Source of the DNA: Halolamina rubra
GTDB lineage: Archaea; Halobacteriota; Halobacteria; Halobacteriales; Haloferacaceae
Assembly (NCBI RefSeq): GCF_000739555.1
Contig: NZ_BBJN01000039.1
Span: 1 to 64,000 of the forward strand
Direction: 5' to 3'
DNA length: 64,000 nucleotides
The notes under the pieces are model-generated. The model had not been told where the DNA came from. It saw nothing but the letters and a program-made list of their open reading frames with translations, and did not search any database. The position numbers and the translations under genes are program-made. Positions 34,615 through 41,665 of the stretch are shown in pieces (the stretch's first letter is position 1; every line of letters starts with the position of its first letter).

Positions 34615-35883
34615 TCAGCCGAACGTCCCGGACTCCACCGCGGTCGGCGCGCCGAACCGCCGCAATGGGGGGAGGGCCGCCCAGAACGACCCGGTGAGCG
34701 CGATGCCGACGCCGCCGGCCAGCAGCACCGCCCGCGCGCCGACCGCGGCGCCCGCCAGGCCCCCGAGCAGCAGTCCCAGCGGGCCGACGACGTTGCTCAG
34801 GCTGCTGACCGTCGCCGTCACCCGGCCGAGTCGGTCGTCGGGCACGCCCGTCTGCATCGTCGCCTGCACGCCGACGTTGTACACGCCGACGGGGACGCGG
34901 GAGAGCCCGAACAGCGCCGCCGTCAGCGCGACGCCGCCGAGTTCGACGCCGCCGACCCAGGCCGCGCCCGCGAGCAGGAGGCCGACGGCGTTCGTGACGC
35001 CCAGCGATCGGTCCTCGACCAGCGGCGCGAGCAGGGAGCCGGCGACGGCGCCGGCGGTCGTCGCCGCGAGCAGGAGGCCGTACCCCGCCGCGCCCGAGAG
35101 CGCGGCCGCGTACGCGGGCAGCACCGCGAACGCCGCGCTCGTGAGGAAGTTGGCGACGAGGCTCGCCAGCAGCATCGCGCCGAGCACCGACCCCGTGAGG
35201 ACGGCGACACCCTCCCGGAGTTCCCGGCGGTAGGCAGCGAGATCGAGGCGGCCGTCCGGATCGTCACTCCCCTCCGCCGACTCGGTTTCGGGGATCGAGA
35301 GCCCGAGGAACAGCAGCGCGGCGACGCCGTACGTCGCGGCGTCGACGCCGTACAGCGCGACGGCGCCCACGGCGGCGACGAGCGCGCCGCCGATCGCCTT
35401 CGCCCCGGCGTCGACGGCGCTCGTGACGATCGAGAACGCGCTGTTGGCACGGACGAGCGACTCGCTGGCGACGACTCGGGGGAGCGCTGCCGTCTGGGCC
35501 GGCGCCGCGAACAGTTCCGTCAGCGCCATGAACGGGAGCACCGCGAGCACGACCCAGACCGAGAGCTCGCCGGCCAGCGCCGCCAGCGGCACGAGCAGCG
35601 ACAGGACGGCGCCGAGCGCCTCCGAGCCGACGAGGACGCGCTCGAGCCGCGCGCGGTCGACCAGCGGGCCGGCCAACAGCTTCAGCGCGTTCGGCGCACG
35701 CAGCAGGAACCCCGCGAGCCCGGTGTACGTCGTCGAGCCGGTGAGCTCGAACACCAGCCACATCGCGGCGACGGTGTACAGCCCGTCGCCGAGGAAGCTC
35801 GTCGCCCGGCCCGCGAGCATCCGGCGGAACGCCGGATCCGTCGGGGGCGAGAACCGCCGGCGGAGCGTCGCGTGGAGGGACAC
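34615..35883 (-). CDS. MFS transporter (EntS-like efflux type)
   Basis: A 422-residue MFS protein with about 12 helices, resembling the EntS/MFS_3 efflux branch: FRRMLAGRATSFLGDGLYTVAAMWLVFELTGS at the N-terminus, an A-motif-like GPLVDRARLERVLVGSE, and a C-terminal ATVSSLSNVVGPLGLLLGG. It starts with GTG at 35883. CTTACTAAACC on the minus strand at about 35930-35940 with an upstream CGAAAA resembles a BRE/TATA pair. The substrate is unknown. Confidence 0.85.
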   Translation of the reverse strand: MSLHATLRRRFSPPTDPAFRRMLAGRATSFLGDGLYTVAAMWLVFELTGSTTYTGLAGFLLRAPNALKLLAGPLVDRARLERVLVGSEALGAVLSLLVPLAALAGELSVWVVLAVLPFMALTELFAAPAQTAALPRVVASESLVRANSAFSIVTSAVDAGAKAIGGALVAAVGAVALYGVDAATYGVAALLFLGLSIPETESAEGSDDPDGRLDLAAYRRELREGVAVLTGSVLGAMLLASLVANFLTSAAFAVLPAYAAALSGAAGYGLLLAATTAGAVAGSLLAPLVEDRSLGVTNAVGLLLAGAAWVGGVELGGVALTAALFGLSRVPVGVYNVGVQATMQTGVPDDRLGRVTATVSSLSNVVGPLGLLLGGLAGAAVGARAVLLAGGVGIALTGSFWAALPPLRRFGAPTAVESGTFG

Positions 35884-36027
35884 GCGCGAGCCGTCGGCGG
35901 CCCGCGTGTTGAACCCTCGGGGAAACGCGGTTTAGTAAGTTTTCGGATAGGTTCGACCCCTGTCGTTCTGACCCGCGGCGGCGTTCGGACGGGCGGATTT
36001 GGAGGCGATTCTTTCACACGATTTCGG

Positions 36028-36047
36028 CGGTAACACCGCTGTAACCG
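36028..36047. promoter_or_regulatory. Near-palindrome in the MFS/DoxX intergenic region
   Basis: The sequence reads CGGTAACA-CCGC-TGTAACCG; the 8-bp arms match at 7 of 8 positions. An internal perfect hairpin, GCGGT-AAC-ACCGC, overlaps it at 36027-36039. It lies in the 279-nt divergent gap between the MFS and DoxX genes, which otherwise shows only promoter-like AT patches. It could be an operator. Confidence 0.35.
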
Positions 36048-36150
36048 GGTGACGGCGGGGTTCGCGAGCGCTCAAGTGGTTCGCACCTGTAGCTGGTAGC
36101 GTGACGCAACCACCCACTACGGCGGAACCGCTCGCAACCGACTCGACGAC

Positions 36151-36156
36151 GGAGGT
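36151..36156 (+). promoter_or_regulatory. Strong Shine-Dalgarno sequence of the DoxX gene
   Basis: GGAGGT at 36151-36156 lies 6 nt before the ATG at 36163. Most genes here look leaderless, so a full Shine-Dalgarno motif implies a transcript with a real 5' leader and fixes this start. Confidence 0.55.
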
Positions 36157-36162
36157 GGCGCG

Positions 36163-36591
36163 ATGAGCCTGCTCCAGGTCGCCGCGTTCGACGGCGCCGC
36201 GGGGACGATCTTCCTGCTGGCCCGGGTCGTGTTCGGCCTCGTCCTCGCGTTCATGGGGCTGAACCACTTCATGGACGTCGAGGGGATGGCGGGGTACGCC
36301 GGCGCGAAAGGCGTCCCCGCGCCCGAGTTCGGCGTCGTCGCCTCCGGCGTGATGCTGCTGCTGGGCGGGCTCGGCATCGCCGCCGGCGCCTACCCCGTGC
36401 TCGCGGCGGGCGCGCTCGCGACGTTCTTCGTCGTCGCGACGCCGCTGATGCACGACTTCTGGAACGCCGAGGACACGCAGGGCGAGATGACCCACTTCCT
36501 CAAGAACGCCGCGCTACTGGGCGGCTCGCTGGCGTTCCTCGGGCTCGGCGGCGCCGACTGGCCGCTGGCGCTCGGCGTCGGCCTGTTCTAA
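36163..36591 (+). CDS. DoxX-family membrane protein
   Basis: A 142-residue four-helix DoxX/DoxD-type protein: LLARVVFGLVLAFMGLNHFMDVEGMAGYAGAKGVPAPEFGVVASGVMLLLGG, then MHDFWNAEDTQGEMTHFLKNAALLGGSLAFLGLGG. These are hallmark DoxX loops. DoxX proteins are linked to thiol/oxidative stress and quinone metabolism, but the role here is not established. The start is fixed by the GGAGGT site 6 nt upstream. Confidence 0.88.
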   Translation: MSLLQVAAFDGAAGTIFLLARVVFGLVLAFMGLNHFMDVEGMAGYAGAKGVPAPEFGVVASGVMLLLGGLGIAAGAYPVLAAGALATFFVVATPLMHDFWNAEDTQGEMTHFLKNAALLGGSLAFLGLGGADWPLALGVGLF

Positions 36592-36618
36592 GCGACACCC
36601 CCGACCGCTCGTTGCGGG

Positions 36619-37137
36619 CTACTCCACGTACGGGCGTTCGATGTCGGGTTCCCCCTCGATCCAGCGCGTGATCGCGCTGGTCCCCCAGTCGAACAGCGAG
36701 ATCACCGGCGAGAGCACGCGCTCGACGACCGAGATGACGGGCGCGACCCGGAGCGACCACGCGGCAGCGTTGCCGAGCCCGTACGCCTTCGGGACGATCT
36801 CGCCGAACACGAGCACCAGCACGCTCGTGAGCAGCGTCGCGGCGACGACCGCGGCGCCGGGGTCGAGCGAGCGCGCGACCAGCACGGTGACGATGCTCGA
36901 GATCGCGACGTTGACCACGTTGTTCCCGACCAGCAGCGTGACGAGGAGCCGATGGGGGTCCTCGCGCAGCGCAGCCAGTGTTCGCGCCCGGCCGTCGGCG
37001 GCGGCGGTCGCGTCGGCGGAGGTGTCCGTGCCAGCCGGCAGCGAGAAGATCGCCGTCTCGGAGCTGGAGAAGAACGCACTACAAGCCAGCAGGGCGACTG
37101 TGGCGGCGATCCCGGCGGCGAGTAACAGGTCGACCAT
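36619..37137 (-). CDS. DUF21/CNNM transmembrane-domain protein without CBS domains
   Basis: A 172-residue membrane protein matching the DUF21 (CNNM/CorC membrane) domain only: ACSAFFSSSETAIFSL, LREDPHRLLVTLLVGNNVVNVAISSIVTVLVARSL, and VLVFGEIVPKAYGLGNA. Full-length relatives follow this with CBS and CorC_HlyC domains. Here the frame ends after EPDIERPYVE, leaving a membrane-only form. A Mg2+/Na+ transport role is known for CNNM relatives and is only inferred here. Confidence 0.85.
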   Translation of the reverse strand: MVDLLLAAGIAATVALLACSAFFSSSETAIFSLPAGTDTSADATAAADGRARTLAALREDPHRLLVTLLVGNNVVNVAISSIVTVLVARSLDPGAAVVAATLLTSVLVLVFGEIVPKAYGLGNAAAWSLRVAPVISVVERVLSPVISLFDWGTSAITRWIEGEPDIERPYVE

Positions 37138-37260
37138 GGCCACCTTCCCGGCGGGGCGGTAATGAAGCCGGCGGCGGGCGCCACCGGCCGCCGTGTCGTG
37201 GCACGTCGACGCCACAGCACCGACACGTCTAACCCGGGCCGCCGAGGAACTCCGACAGAG

Positions 37261-38259
37261 ATGCCGCTCAAGGCCACCGCGCGGGCCCACCCCATCCAGG
37301 GGCTCGTGAAGTACCACGGGATGCGCGACACGGAGCTGCGCCTCCCCTACCACGACTCGATCAGCGTCTGTACCGCGCCGTCGAACACCACCACCACCGT
37401 CGAGTTCCTCCCCGACGCCGGCGACGACACGTACATCATCGACGGCGAGGGCGTCGACGGCCGCGGCGCCGAGCGCATCCGCCACGTGCTCGATCACGTC
37501 CGCGACCTCGCGGGGATCGACCACGCCGCGCGGGTGGAGAGCGAGAACTCCTTCCCCTCGAACGTCGGCTTCGGCTCCTCCTCCTCCGGCTTCGCGGCGC
37601 TGGCGATGGCTGCCAGCGAGGCGGCGGGGATGGACCTGACCCGACCCGAGATCTCGACGATCGCGCGCCGCGGCTCGTCGTCGGCGGCCCGCGCGGTCAC
37701 GGGCGCCTACTCCGACCTCTCCGCCGGCCTCAACGACGAGGACTGCCGCTCCCACCGCCTCGCCACCGGCACGGGCGAGGACGGCTTCGACCCGGAGGAG
37801 GACCTCCGGATCGTCACGGCGCTCGTCCCGGCTTACAAGGAGACCGAGGAAGCGCACGAGGAAGCCGAGGCGAGCCACATGTTCGACGCGCGACTGGCGC
37901 ACGTCCAGGACCAGCTGGTCGAGATGCGCGACGCGCTGCGGGAGGGCGACTTCCACCGCATCTTCGGCACCGCCGAGCACGACTCGCTGTCGCTGACGGC
38001 GACGACGATGACCGGCCCGTCGGGCTGGGTGTACTGGAAGCCCCAGACCATCGCCGTGTTCAACGCCGTGCGGGAGCTCCGGGAGACGGGCGTGCCGGTC
38101 TACTTCTCGACGGACACCGGCGCGTCGGTGTACGTGAACACGACTGCGGACTACGCCGACGTGGTCGAGGAGAAGGTCGCGGAGACGGGCGTCGAGACGC
38201 AGGTCTGGGAGGTCGGCGGCCCCGCCGAGGTGCTCGCGGAGAGCGAGAGCCTGTTCTGA
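37261..38259 (+). CDS. mvaD: Phosphomevalonate decarboxylase (haloarchaeal MvaD)
   Basis: A 332-residue GHMP-superfamily enzyme close to diphosphomevalonate decarboxylases. In haloarchaea the homologue acts on phosphomevalonate to give isopentenyl phosphate. Motifs are ARAHPIQGLVKYHG at the N-terminus, the phosphate-binding SNVGFGSSSSGFAALAMAASEAAG, and ARRGSSSAARAVTGAYSDL. The C-terminal STDTGASVYVNT region binds substrate. ATG at 37261 is the natural start. It acts in isoprenoid (archaeal lipid) synthesis; its partner isopentenyl phosphate kinase is not in the window. Confidence 0.92.
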   Translation: MPLKATARAHPIQGLVKYHGMRDTELRLPYHDSISVCTAPSNTTTTVEFLPDAGDDTYIIDGEGVDGRGAERIRHVLDHVRDLAGIDHAARVESENSFPSNVGFGSSSSGFAALAMAASEAAGMDLTRPEISTIARRGSSSAARAVTGAYSDLSAGLNDEDCRSHRLATGTGEDGFDPEEDLRIVTALVPAYKETEEAHEEAEASHMFDARLAHVQDQLVEMRDALREGDFHRIFGTAEHDSLSLTATTMTGPSGWVYWKPQTIAVFNAVRELRETGVPVYFSTDTGASVYVNTTADYADVVEEKVAETGVETQVWEVGGPAEVLAESESLF

Positions 38260-38371
38260 GCCAGCCCCGGCGCGCGATCGTCGGCAGCGTCGGCCGCCGG
38301 CTCTGAGCGTGGTGCCGTGGCTGTGTCGCCCCTCCCCCAGGTTCTTTTTCGATCCGTCGGGTGTCGCCAGT

Positions 38372-38941
38372 ATGGTCGAAGTTCGGTCGATCCGGAAGTC
38401 CGACCTCCCCGCGTTCCGCCGCCTCCACAACCGCTACGTCGACCGCGATGAGTCGCTCGACACCGTCCGCGAGTGGTACGCCGAGTCGCCCGAGTTCCTC
38501 CTCGGCGCGTACGACGGGGAGGCGCTCGTCGGGCACGCGCTCGGCCGCCCGCACTCGGCGGAGCGCCTCGAACTCGCGGGGATCAGCGTCGAGGAGTCCC
38601 ACCGCCGGCAGGGGATCGGCTCGGCGTTGCTTGACGCCGTCGAGGACCGGGCCGTCGCCCACGGGTTCGAGCGCGTGTCGCTCGGCTCCGCCGGCGGCTA
38701 CGTCGACGAGTTCTACGCCGCGAACGGGTACCGTCCCGAGAGCGTCCTGGTCCGTCTCGACGCCGATTCGGCGGTGCCGGAGACGGTCCACGAGGTGGTG
38801 GGGGTCCGAATCGAGGACGGGACGCGGAAACTCTACGTCGAACCCGGAGACGGCGGCCCCGACCACCTCGACGCGGTCCGTGGAGCGTTCGACGACCCCG
38901 AGGCGATCTACATCATGGCGAAGCAGCTCGACGAAGCGTAA
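38372..38941 (+). CDS. GNAT-family acetyltransferase
   Basis: A 189-residue GNAT N-acetyltransferase. The acetyl-CoA site is LAGISVEESHRRQGIGSALLDAVEDRAVAHG (the R-R-Q-G-I-G P-loop), and VDEFYAANGYRPESVLVRL is the C-terminal motif B. A C-terminal extension (residues about 135-189) is not part of the core domain. TTCTTTTTCG about 25-30 nt before the ATG at 38372 may be its promoter and the mvaD terminator region at once. Substrate is unknown. Confidence 0.87.
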   Translation: MVEVRSIRKSDLPAFRRLHNRYVDRDESLDTVREWYAESPEFLLGAYDGEALVGHALGRPHSAERLELAGISVEESHRRQGIGSALLDAVEDRAVAHGFERVSLGSAGGYVDEFYAANGYRPESVLVRLDADSAVPETVHEVVGVRIEDGTRKLYVEPGDGGPDHLDAVRGAFDDPEAIYIMAKQLDEA

Positions 38942-38952
38942 CCGGCCGCACG

Positions 38953-40023
38953 TCAGACCAGCTTCATCATCCGGGTCTCGAACTTCCCGACCCGGACTTT
39001 CCACCAGCCGCGGAGCTCCTCGTCCAGATCCGGGTCGTCGGTGTCGGCGCGCAGCACGTTCACGCCGTCGAGCTTCGCCCGCGAGGCGACGATCGTCACG
39101 TCGCACTGCCGAATCACGTCGGGGGAGAGCTGGGGGTTCCCGCGGCCGAACACGAACCCCTGGCCGCCGATGGGGGAGACGACGATGACGTTCTCGCCTT
39201 CCGGCCCGAGCGCGTCCAGTATCTGTTGCTCGCTGGCGTCTCGCACCACCACCTCGCCGTCGCGCCACACGTCGACGCCGATCGGCGAGCCCTCGAACCC
39301 GAGTTCGTCCTTGATCGTTCCGACTGTCGATCCGGGACCGAGCACGTACGTCCGCGACGGCTCGGCCCGGATGTCGTCGGCGACGCCCTCGGCGAGCGCC
39401 TCGACGGTACCGCCGCCGAGCTGCTTCGAGGACTGCATCTGCTCTCCCACCGGCACTCGTGCGACCGCCCGGAGTTCCGGGTTCACCTCGCCCTCGCGGT
39501 ACTCGTCCTCGTCGATGTCCATCACCTCCCGGCGCTCGGTGCGCTCGTAGCTCGCGACGATGTAGGCGGCGTCCTCCGGCGAGACCGCGAACACCGAGGA
39601 GTAGACCTTGACGCCGGCGGGAACGCCGAGCATCGGCGTGTCGGTTCCCTCGAGCGTCTCCGCCACGTCCGCCGCAGTCCCGTCGCCGCCCACGAACAGC
39701 ACGAGGTCGACGCCGGCGTCGACGAACGCCTCGACGGCCTCGCGAGTGTCCTCCGAACCCGTCTCGTCGCCCCCGGGCTGGCCGAGAACGGCGGGCTCGT
39801 ACCCCGCCGCCCGGACCGCCGCCTGCCCCATCGGCTCGCCCCAGGTCGAGATCTCGGCGTCGGGCAGTCGATCCCGGAGCTCTGCCAGCGCGCGCTCGGC
39901 GCGCTGGGGCGCCCGCGGTTCCGCGCCGCGGGCGCGGGCCTCCGCCACCTTCCCGTCGGTGCCCTTCAGCCCGACGCGGCCACCCATTCCCGCGATGGGG
40001 TTGAGGACGAAACCAACGTGCAT
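38953..40023 (-). CDS. ATP-NAD kinase-like (DAGK-fold) protein
   Basis: A 356-residue protein of the archaeal ATP-NAD/AcoX kinase family. The N-terminal FVLNPIAGMGGRVGLKGTDG and LVLFVGGDGTAADVAE carry the GGDGT motif of NAD/diacylglycerol kinases; GVPAGVKVYSSVFAVSP, GPGSTVGTIKDELG and SPIGGQGFVFGRGNPQLSP follow. It is longer than standard NadK and belongs to the AcoX-like branch whose true substrate is unclear, so NAD+ phosphorylation is only a possibility. Confidence 0.85.
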   Translation of the reverse strand: MHVGFVLNPIAGMGGRVGLKGTDGKVAEARARGAEPRAPQRAERALAELRDRLPDAEISTWGEPMGQAAVRAAGYEPAVLGQPGGDETGSEDTREAVEAFVDAGVDLVLFVGGDGTAADVAETLEGTDTPMLGVPAGVKVYSSVFAVSPEDAAYIVASYERTERREVMDIDEDEYREGEVNPELRAVARVPVGEQMQSSKQLGGGTVEALAEGVADDIRAEPSRTYVLGPGSTVGTIKDELGFEGSPIGVDVWRDGEVVVRDASEQQILDALGPEGENVIVVSPIGGQGFVFGRGNPQLSPDVIRQCDVTIVASRAKLDGVNVLRADTDDPDLDEELRGWWKVRVGKFETRMMKLV

Positions 40024-40143
40024 GGCCCCCCTTCGACGGGGAGCGGGAAAACGGCCGCGGAGGCGGCGACCGCGACAGCCCTGCCGCCGGCGTCGACGCC
40101 GGAGACCACCAGAGCTAAGCGCCGGAGCGTCGAACGCCGAGGC

Positions 40144-40260
40144 ATGCTTCAGGCTACCGCAGTCGAAGGGGTGTCGCTCGATCCGGCGCTGACCGGCGCC
40201 GTCGCGCTCGTACTGGGGATCGCCGTGACGGCGGCGTGGACGCTCGCGTTCTACCGGTAA
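40144..40260 (+). CDS. Putative 38-residue single-span membrane protein
   Basis: A short frame from the ATG at 40144 giving one clear membrane helix (residues about 15-36: PALTGAVALVLGIAVTAAWTLAF) after a polar N-terminus and ending YR. GAGCTAAGCG about 30 nt before the ATG could be the TATA element. Its stop at 40258-40260 directly abuts the convergent CinA-like gene. Small single-span proteins are common in haloarchaea, but chance cannot be excluded at this length. Confidence 0.45.
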   Translation: MLQATAVEGVSLDPALTGAVALVLGIAVTAAWTLAFYR

Positions 40261-40962
40261 CTACTCGGCGTTCTCGCCGACGTCGTCGACGTGCTCGGCC
40301 AGCCACGCGGCCGCCCGTCGAGCTTCCGCCGGATCAGTCGCCGTGACCTTCAGCGTCACCGTCTCGCCGGGGTAGGAGCCGACGCTCACGTCGAAGCGCT
40401 CCCCCACCTCGGCGATCCGGTCGAGCAGCTCGCTCTCGGGCTCGGCGGCCTCGACGCGCTCGACGTACGTCTGCTCGCCGTCGAACTCGTCGGCGACGGC
40501 CGCGAACATCGCCCGCATCTCCGCCGGGACGCCGGGGAGCACGTAGCAGGACTCGACGACGGCGCCCGGGGCGACCCCCTCGGTGTTGTGGAGCGGCCGC
40601 GAGCCGGCCGGGAGCTCGGCGGTGCCGGTCGCGAGGTCGTCGCCCGCGTAGCCGCCCTCCTCGCGGAGCCACGCGACGGCCTCGTCGTGCAGTTCGACCT
40701 CGCGGCCGAACGCGGCCGCGACGCCCGCCATCGTCACGTCGTCGGGGGTCGGGCCGAGGCCGCCGGTGACGATCACGGCGTCGTACTCGGCGTGGTACTC
40801 GTTGACGACGCGGGCGATGTCCGCCTCGCGGTCGGGGACGGTCGTCACGCGCTCCACGCCGACGCCCCGCTCGTCGAGGCGGGCACAGAGCCAGGTCGCG
40901 TTCGTGTTCTCGGTGTCGCCGGTGAGCAGTTCGTCGCCGACGGTGACGATTGCGGCGTCCAT
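40261..40962 (-). CDS. CinA/MoaB-like molybdopterin-binding domain protein
   Basis: A 233-residue protein with the CinA N-terminal (MoCF-biosynthesis) domain: AIVTVGDELLTGDTENTNATWLCARLDERGV, VIVTGGLGPTPDDVTMAGVAAAFGR, and a C-terminal alpha-beta domain (SVGSYPGETVTLKVTATDPAEARRAAAWL). Bacterial CinA is linked to pyridine-nucleotide recycling (NMN deamidase) and this domain to ADP-ribose pyrophosphatase activity. Archaeal versions lack the separate deamidase domain, as here. ATG at 40962. Confidence 0.88.
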   Translation of the reverse strand: MDAAIVTVGDELLTGDTENTNATWLCARLDERGVGVERVTTVPDREADIARVVNEYHAEYDAVIVTGGLGPTPDDVTMAGVAAAFGREVELHDEAVAWLREEGGYAGDDLATGTAELPAGSRPLHNTEGVAPGAVVESCYVLPGVPAEMRAMFAAVADEFDGEQTYVERVEAAEPESELLDRIAEVGERFDVSVGSYPGETVTLKVTATDPAEARRAAAWLAEHVDDVGENAE

Positions 40963-41015
40963 CTGTCGGGGGTAGGCGCGAGCCGGGGAAAAGCGCGACG
41001 GCGGCGGCTCCGCCC

Positions 41016-41663
41016 TCACTCTCCGGGGCCGACGACGGCGTAGCAGTTCCCGCTGGAGAGCTCCCACTCGAGCAGCGCCAGCTCGCTCGCCCGGAGGTCG
41101 GCCTCGAACTCCCTGGGGTCGTACACGTGGTAGAACCGCCCGACGGTGTCGCCGCCCGGCAGCGTCCAGTCGATCTCGGTGTCGAGCCCCGAGCCGTCGG
41201 TCTCCTCGTCGACGAACCGGTCGTGGGCGGTGCTCCACGCGCTCACCAGCGCCCGCCCGCCCGGCGCGAGGGTGCGACCCAGTTCGTTTAGGCTCGCGAG
41301 CCGGCGCGTCCGCGGCCGGAGGTGGTGGAGCGTCGCGACGTACACCGCGAGATCGACCGCGTCGGCCCGCAGCGGGATCGACCCGGCGTCGCCGGCGACG
41401 AGGTCGACCGCGAACCCGCGCTCGGTGGCGCGGTCGGCCGCCTCCGCCAGCAGCCCCGTGCTGGCGTCGACGCCGACGACGCGGTCGGCGTGGGCGGCGA
41501 GCACCTCGGCGTGGCGCCCGTTGCCGCAGCCGAGGTCGAGGCCGACGGCGCCGGAGCGCCCCTCGAGGAACGACTCGATCTCGGGCCAGGGGTACTCGCG
41601 GGTCTGTGAGAAGTGGCCGGCGATGCGGTCGTACGTCTGGCCGGCGTGGCGGTCCGCTCCCAT
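41016..41663 (-). CDS. SAM-dependent methyltransferase, Trm9/ABH8-like
   Basis: A 215-residue class I methyltransferase. GQTYDRIAGHFSQTREYPWPEIESFLEG resembles the N-terminus of Trm9-type tRNA wobble-uridine methyltransferases, and GLDLGCGNGRHAEVLAAHADRVVGVDAS is motif I. VAVYVATLHHLRPRTRRLASLNELGRTLAPGGRALVSAWS covers motifs IV-VI, with FYHVYDPREFEADLR near the end. ATG at 41663. The Trm9 assignment is by resemblance; a small-molecule methylase is possible. Confidence 0.82.
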   Translation of the reverse strand: MGADRHAGQTYDRIAGHFSQTREYPWPEIESFLEGRSGAVGLDLGCGNGRHAEVLAAHADRVVGVDASTGLLAEAADRATERGFAVDLVAGDAGSIPLRADAVDLAVYVATLHHLRPRTRRLASLNELGRTLAPGGRALVSAWSTAHDRFVDEETDGSGLDTEIDWTLPGGDTVGRFYHVYDPREFEADLRASELALLEWELSSGNCYAVVGPGE

Positions 41664-41665
41664 CG

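Noticed and set aside
35930-36010. tRNA-like GGTTCGA...TTCT segment
   Set aside because: A T-loop-like GGTTCGACCC is present, but no acceptor, D or anticodon stems can be paired around it.
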